Positions 16,691 through 25,097 of a stretch of DNA of 64,000 bases are shown in pieces. Origin of the DNA: Flavobacteriaceae bacterium S0862 (GTDB lineage Bacteria; Bacteroidota; Bacteroidia; Flavobacteriales; Flavobacteriaceae); contig JALKAW010000005.1 in the NCBI GenBank assembly GCA_023015825.1, positions 186,001-250,000 on the forward strand, read 5' to 3'. The position numbers and the translations under genes are program-made. Numbering within the stretch: the stretch's first letter is position 1; every line of letters starts with the position of its first letter. Under the pieces are notes generated by a model. It saw only the letters and a list, made by a program, of their open reading frames with translations, made no database searches and was not told the DNA's origin.

Positions 16691-17079
16691 TGGCATCTAT
16701 TTTTACTAAAATAATTAACGGAGACATACCTTGTTACAAGGTTGCAGAAACAGACGATTTCTTGGCCTTTTTAGACATAAACCCTAATGCAAAAGGACAT
16801 ACTTTATGCATTCCTAAAAAAGAAGTAGATAAGATTTTCGACCTTGATGAATCTGCCTACAGTGGATTAATGAATTTTTCTAGAAAAGTAGCTATTGCTA
16901 TTCAAAAAACAATAGACTGTAAGCGTGTTGGGATGTCTGTAATTGGGTTAGAAGTACCTCATGTACATGTGCATTTAATTCCTTTAAATTCAATGGAAGA
17001 TGCTCGTTTTACAAGTAAGGAATCTTTAACTAAAGAAGAGTTTGAAGCTATTGCAAAAGCTATTAAAAGTAATCTTTAA
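16690..17079 (+). CDS. HIT-family nucleotide hydrolase
   Basis: A 129-residue histidine-triad protein with the active-site HVHVHLIP near residue 97-104 and the N-terminal FTKIINGDIPCYKVAE typical of the Hint branch. These enzymes hydrolyse AMP-lysine or other purine phosphoramidates. It is translationally coupled to greA (TAATG). Its stop overlaps the convergent gene by four bases. Confidence 0.93.
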   Translation: MASIFTKIINGDIPCYKVAETDDFLAFLDINPNAKGHTLCIPKKEVDKIFDLDESAYSGLMNFSRKVAIAIQKTIDCKRVGMSVIGLEVPHVHVHLIPLNSMEDARFTSKESLTKEEFEAIAKAIKSNL

Positions 17080-17429
17080 ATTTTTATTACTCCAACTGCA
17101 AATAATATCCCTAGTAAAATTAAAACGTCTAAGCTTATTAAAAGAATCCAAGCTAAGCGTTTTAGTTTAAAAGATTTTGGTTTAGGTGTAAATGCTTTTT
17201 TCTTGTAATCTACTACGCCTTCAATATCATTGGTCCAACGCACAGGGAAAATCTCAGTGTTACAAATCTTGCATTTTAATTCATTGATAATATCGTTGGT
17301 CATTGCCTTATAAAAACGAGTTTCATTGTATTTTTGTTTGAAAGACAATTGTAAGCCTTCAGTAGAAAAACATTCAGGACAATGATTGTTCAGACATTCT
17401 GTTTTTATATGTATATATTGGTTTTTCAA
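17076..17429 (-). CDS. Small zinc-ribbon protein with one C-terminal membrane anchor
   Basis: A 117-residue protein. Two cysteine pairs (CPEC near residue 17 and CKIC near residue 53) suggest a zinc ribbon. A basic stretch and one hydrophobic segment (LAWILLISLDVLILLGILFAV... region, about 93-115) would anchor it in the inner membrane with the ribbon in the cytosol. No known function. It is transcribed ten bases downstream of the histidine kinase gene and likely in its operon. Confidence 0.75.
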   Translation of the reverse strand: MKNQYIHIKTECLNNHCPECFSTEGLQLSFKQKYNETRFYKAMTNDIINELKCKICNTEIFPVRWTNDIEGVVDYKKKAFTPKPKSFKLKRLAWILLISLDVLILLGILFAVGVIKI

Positions 17430-17439
17430 TAAGTTAAAT

Positions 17440-18600
17440 CTAAACTTTTTTTAAAGAAACTTGTATAGTCGTGCCTTTACCTATTTCGGATGAAATTACC
17501 TTAATTTTTCCATCATGATAATCCTCTACAATACGTTTTGCAAGCGATAATCCTAATCCCCAACCACGTTTTTTGCTAGTAAAACCAGGCTCAAATATTT
17601 TTTTAAATCTCGCTTTAGGTATGCCTTTACCAGTATCTGACACTCGTACATGAACATATTTGTCATTAGGAACAACTTCAATTTTTATTTGCCCTTTTCC
17701 CTTCATGGCATCAATAGCATTTTTTACAAGATTTTCTATAGTCCAGCTATAAAGCTGTTTGTTTAGGTTGACGTTAACAATCTCATTTGTAGCTGTAAAT
17801 TCAAAATCAACAAGTTTTGAAGAGCGTGTTTTTAAATAATTGAAAGACTCTTTGGTTTCATTAACAATATTTGAAATTTCAAGCTTTGGAATAGAGCCAA
17901 TTTTACTAAATCTATCTGTAATGGTTTGAAGCCTATTGATGTCTTTTTCAATTTCAAGAATATGATTAGGATCTACATTTTCCATTTTTAATATTTCTGC
18001 CCAACCAATTAAAGACGATAAAGGTGTGCCAATTTGATGTGCAGTTTCTTTTGCCATTCCTGTCCATAACTTGTTTTGCGTAGCTACCTTTGAACTTTTA
18101 TAAAAGAAAAAAGCTACTGCGCCAAATAATAATATGATTAGAATTAAAGCTAATGGGTAGTATTTTAATTTTTCAAGTAAAGGAGAGTTTCCATAATAGA
18201 GAATGCCTGCGCTTTCTGTTTTGTTAGTTACGGGGTCAGTATAAACCATTTCTATTGGCTCATTTTCTTTTTCGAATTGTATTATCAACTTCTTTATATA
18301 TGAAGAGTCCTTTGCTTTTTCTTCATCAATGTTATTATAATTATAACTTCCATCAACATTATACCTTATCATAGGAGTTGTTTTGTTGCTTGAAAGTATT
18401 TGAAGAGGAAGATCACCTAAATCGGCATTTAAATCAAGAGTTCTGTTAATCTCTCTTTGAGCATTAGCCCAATTTTCCATTTTCACACGTTCTTCAGCCT
18501 TAAAATGTTGAAAAAACGTGTAAGTATTCCAAAGAATTAATGAAATAATAGCAAAAGATGCTATTGTAATAACCCAACGTAAAATATTTCTGTTACTCAA
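17440..18600 (-). CDS. Orphan membrane sensor histidine kinase
   Basis: A 386-residue kinase. TM1 (about 8-30) and TM2 (about 148-168) bracket a 115-residue periplasmic sensor region. There is no HAMP domain. The dimerisation/phosphoacceptor box is MAKETAHQIGTPLSSLIGW with His188. ATPase motifs follow: N-box ENLVKNAIDAM, G1 DTGKGIPK and G2 GWGLGLSLAKRI. This belongs to the HisKA-like class whose H-box reads HQIGTPLSS. No response regulator is adjacent, so its partner and signal are unknown. Confidence 0.92.
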   Translation of the reverse strand: MSNRNILRWVITIASFAIISLILWNTYTFFQHFKAEERVKMENWANAQREINRTLDLNADLGDLPLQILSSNKTTPMIRYNVDGSYNYNNIDEEKAKDSSYIKKLIIQFEKENEPIEMVYTDPVTNKTESAGILYYGNSPLLEKLKYYPLALILIILLFGAVAFFFYKSSKVATQNKLWTGMAKETAHQIGTPLSSLIGWAEILKMENVDPNHILEIEKDINRLQTITDRFSKIGSIPKLEISNIVNETKESFNYLKTRSSKLVDFEFTATNEIVNVNLNKQLYSWTIENLVKNAIDAMKGKGQIKIEVVPNDKYVHVRVSDTGKGIPKARFKKIFEPGFTSKKRGWGLGLSLAKRIVEDYHDGKIKVISSEIGKGTTIQVSLKKV

Positions 18601-18701
18601 AAAAAATAAGTTTGTTTTTTCAATTTTAAATATAATGTAAATATGTTAATATTATTGTTCTAGTTGTTAGTAAAATGGTTTTTAGTTACTACTTAGATTG
18701 T

Positions 18702-18709
18702 TAACTTTG
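18702..18709 (+). promoter_or_regulatory. Promoter -7 element for flavin reductase-like gene
   Basis: TAACTTTG, an exact TAnnTTTG match, 18 bases before the ATG at 18728, implying a very short leader. Confidence 0.55.
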
Positions 18710-18727
18710 TGACTCAAAATTTTAGAG

Positions 18728-19603
18728 ATGCTTTCGTTTGAACCAAAAGACTTATCGACAGGAAAATTGCATAGCTATTTGCTAAGTGCGGTTGCACCTA
18801 GGCCTATTGCTTTTGCTAGCACAATTGATGCAGATGGAAACCCTAATTTATCACCATTTAGTTTCTTTAATGTTTTTAGTGCGAATCCACCAATCATGGT
18901 ATTTTCACCTGCTAGACGCGTTAGAGGGAATACAACAAAACATACCTTAGATAATGTAGAACAAGTAAAGGAAGTGGTTATTAATATGGTGAATTTTGAC
19001 ATTGTTCAGCAAATGTCCTTAGCTAGTACAGAATATCCTGAAAATATCAATGAATTTAAAAAAGCAGGATTAACCATGTTGGAGTCCGATTTGGTAAAAC
19101 CATTTAGAGTAGCCGAATCGCCAATTCAATTTGAATGTAAGGTTAACGATATTATTAAATTGGGAACCGAAGGAGGTGCAGGAAATTTAATAATTTGTGA
19201 AGTGGTGAAATTTCACATAACGAGTGAAGTCCTCAATGACGATAATACTATTAACCAAGAACAATTGGATTTGGTCGCTAGAGCTGGTGGAAGTTATTAC
19301 AGTAGAGCCAATAAAGGGTTTTTTGAAATACCAAAGCCACTATCAACTCTAGGTATTGGTGTAGATGTAATGCCTGAGCATGTTAAAAACAGCATGATTT
19401 TAACAGGAAATGATCTTGGAGTATTAGGAAATGTTGAAGCTTTACCAAGTAAACAAGAAATAGAAGAGTTTTTAAAAGATGTAAGTGAGCGTTATCCTAA
19501 TGTTAGAGATATGTCGCACAGAGAAAGGCATAAAATTGCTCAAAATTATTTGAGCTATGGTGATGTAGAAAGTGCGTGGAAACTTTTATTAACCGAAAAA
19601 TAA
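18728..19603 (+). CDS. Flavin reductase-like FMN-binding protein
   Basis: A 291-residue protein of the flavin reductase-like (split-barrel) family. The N-terminal 200 residues carry the flavin-binding pattern VAPRPIAFASTIDADGNPN, LSPFSFFNVFSANPP and EYPENINEF. The larger members of this family (around 290 residues) have a C-terminal extension of unknown role, as here (helical, YPNVRDMSHRERHKIAQNYL). It may supply reduced FMN or act as a small-molecule reductase; the substrate is not indicated by neighbours. Confidence 0.85.
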   Translation: MLSFEPKDLSTGKLHSYLLSAVAPRPIAFASTIDADGNPNLSPFSFFNVFSANPPIMVFSPARRVRGNTTKHTLDNVEQVKEVVINMVNFDIVQQMSLASTEYPENINEFKKAGLTMLESDLVKPFRVAESPIQFECKVNDIIKLGTEGGAGNLIICEVVKFHITSEVLNDDNTINQEQLDLVARAGGSYYSRANKGFFEIPKPLSTLGIGVDVMPEHVKNSMILTGNDLGVLGNVEALPSKQEIEEFLKDVSERYPNVRDMSHRERHKIAQNYLSYGDVESAWKLLLTEK

Positions 19604-19647
19604 ATTAGAAATAAAATTAACAGAAATAAATAATTAAGTAAGAACCG

Positions 19648-20025
19648 ATGGAAGTACAAGGTAAAATTAAAGTAATTGGAGAAACTCAAACGTTTGGGAC
19701 AAACGGGTTTAGAAAGAAAGAAGTAGTTGTCACTACCGAAGAGCAATACCCACAACATATAATGATTGAATTTGTTCAAGATAAAACAGATTTATTAAAT
19801 AATTATCAAGTTGGGCAGCAAGTTAAAATTAACATAAACCTAAGAGGAAGAGAATGGGTAAATCCTCAAGGTGAAACTAAATATTTTAACTCTATTCAAG
19901 GGTGGAGAATAGAAAATGTACAGCAAGACGCTTCAAACGAGAATGTCCCTCCTGTACCACCAGCAGAAGCTTTTGAGCCTGTTGATAGTTTAAATGAAGA
20001 CGAACACGACGACCTTCCTTTTTAA
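19648..20025 (+). CDS. DUF3127 OB-fold-like protein with SSB-like acidic tip
   Basis: A 125-residue protein of the DUF3127 family. Residues 1-90 look like an OB-fold: MEVQGKIKVIGETQTFG, VVVTTEEQYPQHIMIEF, VGQQVKININLRGREW and FNSIQGWRIE. A Pro/Ala/Glu-rich disordered linker ends in DEHDDLPF (118-125). In bacterial SSB the C-terminal tip (consensus DDDIPF) recruits replication and repair proteins, so the tip here suggests partner recruitment. DNA binding itself is an inference from fold resemblance. It has its own terminator. Confidence 0.85.
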   Translation: MEVQGKIKVIGETQTFGTNGFRKKEVVVTTEEQYPQHIMIEFVQDKTDLLNNYQVGQQVKININLRGREWVNPQGETKYFNSIQGWRIENVQQDASNENVPPVPPAEAFEPVDSLNEDEHDDLPF

Positions 20026-20045
20026 GCATGATCAAAAAGAAAACA

Positions 20046-20077
20046 GGGCCTCAGTTTATTAACTGAGGCTTTTTTAT
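20046..20077 (+). terminator. Terminator after DUF3127 gene
   Basis: GCCTCAGTT (20048-20056) pairs perfectly with AACTGAGGC (20061-20069) around a four-base loop, followed by T6. Confidence 0.93.
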
Positions 20078-20125
20078 TGACTTAAATTATACTATCTTAA
20101 TTGTTCTTTTAAACAAATAAATTTA

Positions 20126-20752
20126 ATGCACTTTTTAACAAATAATCCAGATTTTCCAGAGGTTACAGAAGCCAATGAAGAAGGTTTACTTGCTATAGGA
20201 GGTGATTTAACGGTTAATCGATTAATAGATGCCTACAAAAAAGGGATTTTCCCATGGTATGAAGCTGGTCAACCTATTTTATGGTGGTCTCCAGACCCTA
20301 GATTTGTGCTTTTTCCTAAAAAATTGAAAGTCTCAAAAAGTATGAGGCAAATATTAAAAAACTGCAACTATTTAGTAACTATAAATAAAGATTTTAGACA
20401 AGTAATTAATGAATGTGCCAAAATTAAAAGAGGCAGACAATCCAATACTTGGATTACGGATGAAATGATAGAGGTCTATTGCAATTTGCATGATTTGGGA
20501 TATGCTAAATCTGTAGAAGTTTGGGAAGGTAAAGAATTAGTAGCTGGACTTTATGGAATAGATTTAAACGAAAAAGTATTTTGTGGCGAAAGCATGTTTA
20601 CTAAAAAAAGTAATGCAAGTAAGGTGGGTTTAATAACATTTTTAAAAAATTCCAATTATAATTTAATAGATTGCCAAGTATATACAAGGCATCTAGAAAG
20701 CCTAGGAGCAGAATTTATGTCAAGAAAAGAATTTATTAATTTCATAAATTGA
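20126..20752 (+). CDS. aat: Leucyl/phenylalanyl-tRNA--protein transferase
   Basis: A 208-residue enzyme adding Leu or Phe from aminoacyl-tRNA to proteins with N-terminal Arg/Lys, marking them for ClpS/ClpAP. Family blocks: NEEGLLAIGGDL, AYKKGIFPWYE, ILWWSPDPRFVLFP, TWITDEMIEVY, GKELVAGLYGI and GESMFTKKSNASK. Length is normal. It precedes the ppk2 pair by 52 bases, so co-transcription is possible. Confidence 0.96.
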   Translation: MHFLTNNPDFPEVTEANEEGLLAIGGDLTVNRLIDAYKKGIFPWYEAGQPILWWSPDPRFVLFPKKLKVSKSMRQILKNCNYLVTINKDFRQVINECAKIKRGRQSNTWITDEMIEVYCNLHDLGYAKSVEVWEGKELVAGLYGIDLNEKVFCGESMFTKKSNASKVGLITFLKNSNYNLIDCQVYTRHLESLGAEFMSRKEFINFIN

Positions 20753-20804
20753 CAAAAGTCATAGATTTAAAATAAATATAAATAAATCTTTGTAAAATAT
20801 AAAA

Positions 20805-21662
20805 ATGCCTATGTTAACACAACAAGATTTTGAAAAATATACAAATAGAGAAGAATTTCTTCAAACACTCAAAGAAAAGCTAGATAGAGATCGTTATGAT
20901 GACATCATGTATGCTGTAAATTATGAAAAAGAGTTAATAAAACTTCAAGCCGAACTAGTTGATTTACAACAATGGGTTGCAAAACACAAAAAACGAGTAT
21001 GTATTATTTTTGAAGGTAGAGATGCTGCTGGAAAAGGTGGCGCTATTCGTCGTTTTGCTGAGCATTTAAATCCACGTTCCATGCGTGTTGTAGCTTTAAC
21101 AAAACCAACAGATGTTGAAAAAGGACAATGGTATTTTAGACGTTATATTAAAGAGCTGCCTAACCCTGGAGAAATTGTGCTGTTTGACCGTAGTTGGTAT
21201 AATCGTGCAGTCGTAGAACCTGTTATGGGATTTTGTGATGATGAGGAGTATAATAAATTTATGGTGCAAGTGCCTGAATTTGAACACATGCTTTACGAAG
21301 ATGGTGTCGAGATTATTAAATTTTGGTTCTCCATTTCAAAGGAAGAGCAAGTTAAACGTTTTGATGCACGATTAAAAAATCCATTAAAACGTTGGAAGTT
21401 TAGTGAAGTTGATAAAGAAGGTCAACGTTTATGGGATAAATATACATTTTATAAAGAGCAAATGTTTAGTAAAACGCACACCACATTTAGTCCTTGGATT
21501 ATTGTTAAAACTAACGAAAAAAGAGAAGCGCGTTTAGAAAGTATTAGGTACGTATTATCACGCTTTAATTATGAAGGTAAAGGTAAATCAAACACAACCA
21601 TATTGCCTGACCCAAATGTTGTACAACGCTATCATAGAATGGTAAAACAAATAGATAATTAA
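20805..21662 (+). CDS. ppk2: Polyphosphate kinase 2 family protein, first tandem copy
   Basis: A 285-residue one-domain PPK2. Walker A is EGRDAAGKGG (70-79). Walker B and lid motifs are LFDRSWYNRAVVEPVMGFC and the basic loop KNPLKRWKFSEVD. PPK2 enzymes transfer phosphate between polyphosphate and nucleotides (mostly GDP or ADP phosphorylation in class I). The length and single domain fit class I or III. The next gene is a paralogue, and its ATG overlaps this stop (TAATG). Confidence 0.93.
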   Translation: MPMLTQQDFEKYTNREEFLQTLKEKLDRDRYDDIMYAVNYEKELIKLQAELVDLQQWVAKHKKRVCIIFEGRDAAGKGGAIRRFAEHLNPRSMRVVALTKPTDVEKGQWYFRRYIKELPNPGEIVLFDRSWYNRAVVEPVMGFCDDEEYNKFMVQVPEFEHMLYEDGVEIIKFWFSISKEEQVKRFDARLKNPLKRWKFSEVDKEGQRLWDKYTFYKEQMFSKTHTTFSPWIIVKTNEKREARLESIRYVLSRFNYEGKGKSNTTILPDPNVVQRYHRMVKQIDN

Positions 21663-22456
21663 TGAGAGGTTTATCAGATAAAAGTTTAAAGAGATTAAAT
21701 TCTAAAAAGGGAATAAAGTTATTCCTTACAGAGGAGAATATGACTCCTGCCAAAGCAGTAAGGATTGTTAATCATGAAGTTCGACTTAAAAGATTACAAG
21801 AAGAATTAATTCAACTGCAACATTGGGTGAAAAGAAATAATGAAAAAGTGGTCGTTCTATTCGAAGGAAGAGATGCTGCAGGAAAAGGTGGAGCAATTAG
21901 GAGGATTACACAACATTTAAATCCTCGTGAATTTAGAGTTGTAGCATTACCAAAGCCAACCGAAGAAGAAAAGGGAGAATGGTATTTTCAGCGTTATATA
22001 AATCAGTTACCAAGAGAAGGAAAAATTGTATTTTTTGATAGAAGTTGGTATAATCGTGCAGTAGTAGAGCCAGTAAACGGATTCTGTACCCAAGAGGAGT
22101 ATAATATTTTTATGAATCAGGTTAATGATTTTGAAAGAATGATAATAGAGTCTGGAATTAGATTGGTTAAATTCTATTTTTCAATAACTAAAATTGAGCA
22201 AGCTAAACGTTTTAAAGAGATTAAGGCTAGTCCAATAAAAAAATGGAAATTTAGTGCTGTAGATCAGAAAGCGCAAAGACTTTGGGATAAATATACTGGC
22301 TATAAAACGACAATGTTTGATAAAACGAATACCGAATTAGCCCCTTGGATTATTATTAAGGCTAATAGAAAAAGTAAGGCTAGATTAGAATCTATAAAGC
22401 ATTTGTTAAGTATTATTCCTTATAACCATCAAGAAATAGATAGTTATTATCATTAA
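21662..22456 (+). CDS. ppk2: Polyphosphate kinase 2 family protein, second tandem copy
   Basis: A 264-residue paralogue of the preceding gene. Walker A EGRDAAGKGG (68-77), FFDRSWYNRAVVEPVNGFC and SPIKKWKFSAVDQKAQRLW are all intact, so both copies look active. It differs mainly in the N-terminal 40 residues and in a shorter C-terminus. The two copies may differ in nucleotide preference (ADP against GDP) or form a hetero-oligomer; the sequence does not decide. Translationally coupled to the first copy. The stop overlaps the convergent tag gene by four bases. Confidence 0.93.
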   Translation: MRGLSDKSLKRLNSKKGIKLFLTEENMTPAKAVRIVNHEVRLKRLQEELIQLQHWVKRNNEKVVVLFEGRDAAGKGGAIRRITQHLNPREFRVVALPKPTEEEKGEWYFQRYINQLPREGKIVFFDRSWYNRAVVEPVNGFCTQEEYNIFMNQVNDFERMIIESGIRLVKFYFSITKIEQAKRFKEIKASPIKKWKFSAVDQKAQRLWDKYTGYKTTMFDKTNTELAPWIIIKANRKSKARLESIKHLLSIIPYNHQEIDSYYH

Positions 22457-23016
22457 ACTTGATTATATCTAAAACACGATACTTCGTGGTCATTGACCAT
22501 TCCAGTAGCTTGCATGTGAGCATATACTACTGTAGTGCCAACAAATTTAAAACCACGTTTTTTTAAGTCCTTGCTAATGGTATTACTTAACTCAGTATTT
22601 GCAGGCGCATCTTTATAATTGGCAATGGTATTTTTTATAGGTTTTCCATTCGTGAATTTCCATATATAATCACTAAAACTGCCAAATTCATCTTGAATTT
22701 TCATAAAAGCTTGCGCATTACTTACGGTGGCATTTACCTTTAATTTATTTCTTATAATTCCAGCATCTTTTAACAGGGATTCTATTTTATCTTCATTATA
22801 ACTTGCAATTTTTTTATAGTCAAAGTTGTCAAAAGCATTTCTAAAATTTTCACGCTTGCGTAATACAATAATCCAACTTAAACCTGCTTGAAATGTTTCA
22901 AGAATTAAAAACTCGAATAAAGTAGCATCATCATAAATAGGAACGCCCCATTCTTCATCATGATATGATTCATATAAAGCATCTCCAACACACCAACCAC
23001 ATCTATGTTTTTCCAT
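22453..23016 (-). CDS. tag: DNA-3-methyladenine glycosylase I
   Basis: A 187-residue base-excision repair glycosylase that removes 3-methyladenine. Family features: N-terminal RCGWCVGDALYESYHDEEWG, with Cys of the zinc snap and the catalytic-region Glu/Trp; FEFLILETFQAGLSW; RENFRNAFDNFD; and a C-terminal VYAHMQATGMVNDHEVSC, with the His and Cys of the zinc site. Length is normal. A palindromic region lies upstream, between it and the divergent thioredoxin-like gene. Confidence 0.96.
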   Translation of the reverse strand: MEKHRCGWCVGDALYESYHDEEWGVPIYDDATLFEFLILETFQAGLSWIIVLRKRENFRNAFDNFDYKKIASYNEDKIESLLKDAGIIRNKLKVNATVSNAQAFMKIQDEFGSFSDYIWKFTNGKPIKNTIANYKDAPANTELSNTISKDLKKRGFKFVGTTVVYAHMQATGMVNDHEVSCFRYNQV

Positions 23017-23034
23017 ATTTGTAAGGTTATTAAA

Positions 23035-23078
23035 TTAGTACTACTAATGTAATGATTGTTACCAAAACGGTAGTAGTA
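23035..23078. promoter_or_regulatory. Palindromic operator-like region between divergent genes
   Basis: TTAGTACTACTAA (23035-23047) is a perfect six-base-arm palindrome around one C. TACTACTA within it is matched again by TAGTAGTA at 23071-23078, and TACC/GGTA pair at 23060-23063 and 23069-23072. It sits in the shared upstream region of tag and the thioredoxin-like gene. The binding factor is unknown. Confidence 0.35.
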
Positions 23079-23085
23079 TAATTAT

Positions 23086-23093
23086 TAAATTTG
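23086..23093 (+). promoter_or_regulatory. Promoter -7 element for thioredoxin-like gene
   Basis: TAAATTTG fits TAnnTTTG, 20 bases before the ATG at 23114 and just downstream of the palindromic region. Confidence 0.5.
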
Positions 23094-23113
23094 TAAAGAA
23101 TTACTAAGCTAAT

Positions 23114-23737
23114 ATGATGAACAACCAGGTAATTGAAGAAAGCCTAAAAAAAGGAATTTCTTATCCAGAATACAAAAGTTTAGTCAATAAACTAGTCGAA
23201 GAAAAGTCAACTACAGGAAGCTCAAAAACTGAAGCTCTTATTGAATATACCAAGCTAAACGATAGGAGAATGAAGCGCTGGGACAAGACCTTGAGAATCT
23301 CTGCAAATCTTGAAGAAAAAATCACATCTGTAGACTCCAAAGTTACATGGTTAGTCATTACCGAAAGTTGGTGTGGTGATGCTGCTCACCTAATGCCTGT
23401 GATGAATAAAGTAGCTGAAACGAATAAAAACATAAATTTTCAAGTAGTTCTTAGAGATGAAAATGAAGCGTTGATGAATAAGTTTTTAACAAATGGTAGT
23501 AAGTCCATTCCAAAACTAATCATGATTGATGATGCAGCAAATGAAATTGTATCAACGTATGGACCAAGATCAAATACTGCAACACAAATGGTAAACGATT
23601 TTAAAAAGAAGCATGGTGTATTAACGGTTGATTTTAAACAGGATTTACAAGTGTGGTATAATAAAGATAAAGGGCAGAGTACATTAGAAGATCTAACAGA
23701 ATTACTTTGCGAATTACAACCTAGTTCTTGCCTCTAA
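23114..23737 (+). CDS. Thioredoxin-fold protein with single active-site cysteine
   Basis: A 207-residue cytosolic protein (no signal peptide). The thioredoxin fold starts near residue 65. The active-site region reads ESWCGDAAH (Cys87), so the second cysteine of CxxC is Asp/Ala. The cis-Pro loop is SIPKLIMID. The C-terminus carries further cysteines (LLCELQPSSCL). This family is common in Bacteroidetes and often annotated only as thioredoxin family protein. A disulfide-relay or glutathione-independent thiol role is plausible but unproven. Overlaps the next convergent gene by 17 bases. Confidence 0.85.
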   Translation: MMNNQVIEESLKKGISYPEYKSLVNKLVEEKSTTGSSKTEALIEYTKLNDRRMKRWDKTLRISANLEEKITSVDSKVTWLVITESWCGDAAHLMPVMNKVAETNKNINFQVVLRDENEALMNKFLTNGSKSIPKLIMIDDAANEIVSTYGPRSNTATQMVNDFKKKHGVLTVDFKQDLQVWYNKDKGQSTLEDLTELLCELQPSSCL

Positions 23738-24464
23738 ACAAGAACGTAATTGTTCCTAGTTGTGAAGCTTTTTTCGGATTTTTATTGAACTTAGATTCTT
23801 TAGCATATTCCAAGGCATGATCAATTAAACAACCATTTTCAGAGGATGATGAGGCATTAATATATGCATCCACAACATTGCCTTCATGGTTTACGGTAAT
23901 GTTTACCACTATTTTTCCACCTTGCTCACACAAGTATATTGGCGTTGGTAAAAAAGTATGTAATCTATCCACCAAAGAGTAACTCACCGAGCTATTTTTA
24001 TTGGCACTATTGTCGGCATTTTTCTGACTTTCAAGACGCTTACTTACTATATTATTAATGCTGCCAAAAGCAGAAGATTTGTCTTTGTTACTACCACTAT
24101 TAGAGGCAGTTAATACATTATTGTCTTGATTGGCAGCCTTTAATTCTTCAATACTTGTACGATTTTTAATGGCTTCCATTTGCTCTTCAAATGCCTCATC
24201 GACAGCCTTATCATTTTCGTAAGTTTTTGTTTCATTAAAAGCTTGGTTTGTTGCTGGAGTTGCCATTAAATTATCAAGACTTTTTATAATATCTTCTAGT
24301 TCTTCTTTTTCTTCTTCTTCAACTGCTTCAGCATCCATTTCATAAAAGGTTTCGGCAACCAGTTTAGATTTCTTTTTTATATGAATAGTAAATCCAAGAA
24401 GTATCACTGCAGTAGATAACAGTGCAGTAATAATTAGGGCTTTATATGTGTTAGAAACAGACAT
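23721..24464 (-). CDS. TonB-like protein with C-terminal TonB domain
   Basis: A 247-residue protein with one N-terminal membrane anchor (about 9-27), then an acidic, Asn/Ser-rich periplasmic spacer (about 40-165), then a TonB-C-like domain. The C-terminal domain contains GGKIVVNITVNHEGNVVDAYI and CLIDHALEYAKESKFN. The spacer lacks the Pro-Lys/Pro-Glu repeats of classical TonB. It may energise one outer-membrane receptor or be a structural relative. No exbB/exbD is adjacent. It is last in the minus-strand envelope gene group. Confidence 0.82.
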   Translation of the reverse strand: MSVSNTYKALIITALLSTAVILLGFTIHIKKKSKLVAETFYEMDAEAVEEEEKEELEDIIKSLDNLMATPATNQAFNETKTYENDKAVDEAFEEQMEAIKNRTSIEELKAANQDNNVLTASNSGSNKDKSSAFGSINNIVSKRLESQKNADNSANKNSSVSYSLVDRLHTFLPTPIYLCEQGGKIVVNITVNHEGNVVDAYINASSSSENGCLIDHALEYAKESKFNKNPKKASQLGTITFLFRGKN

Positions 24465-24517
24465 TTTCTTGTAATAAAATTACGCATTATTATATACGTA
24501 GAGTTCTCGAAAATAGT

Positions 24518-25060
24518 TTAAAACAGCATAAATTCAAAAAAAATAGCGATACTTGATAGTTTATCCAACTGTTTATACCCAAACCGTTTTCTTGAAAAAT
24601 CCAACCCAATTAGAAACGAATTTGTATAATCCTCATTAAAAATTTCTACTCCCGCACCCACTTTATACATGGTTCCAGACTCAAAAGGTTTTCCTAAATT
24701 TAAGAGACGACCATAACCAGACCTAATAAACACATTGTCATCATCGGCAATAATATTATATCTAAAACTCAAATAAACGGGAAAGAAATGCAAACCACTT
24801 TCCGAATGCCAATTATACTCTAAATTAAGCCCAATAACTGAGCGTTTGTCAAATCTATAACCAAATGTGTTATTAACAAAAAAGGCACTTGGGAGTATTA
24901 ATGGACCTGTATCGTCATCATTAGTTATGGAGTATTCTTCATTAATAGTTAAGGTAGTTGCCAAAGATATTTTATAGTAAAAACCGTTGATTTCTTCATC
25001 TTCTTGAGAAAACATGGCAATTGATATAAATAGAAAAAGTATTGTGAATAATTGCTTCAT
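24518..25060 (-). CDS. Small outer-membrane beta-barrel-like protein
   Basis: A 180-residue exported protein (signal peptide MKQLFTILFLFISIAMFSQ). It shows alternating hydrophobic strands such as VIGLNLEYNWHS, HFFPVYLSFRYNII and SSIAIFFEFMLF, and a C-terminal Phe typical of outer-membrane barrels. The length suits an 8-stranded barrel. Function is unknown. It lies between truB and the TonB-like gene. Confidence 0.75.
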   Translation of the reverse strand: MKQLFTILFLFISIAMFSQEDEEINGFYYKISLATTLTINEEYSITNDDDTGPLILPSAFFVNNTFGYRFDKRSVIGLNLEYNWHSESGLHFFPVYLSFRYNIIADDDNVFIRSGYGRLLNLGKPFESGTMYKVGAGVEIFNEDYTNSFLIGLDFSRKRFGYKQLDKLSSIAIFFEFMLF

Positions 25061-25097
25061 AGATTTGTTTTGTTAGAAGCAAAAGGATTATCAAGAA

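Noticed and set aside
20805-23737. An antiphage or stress island built on PPK2, glycosylase and thioredoxin-like genes.
   Set aside because: All are common core genes, with no base-composition shift, mobile element or defence-family protein.
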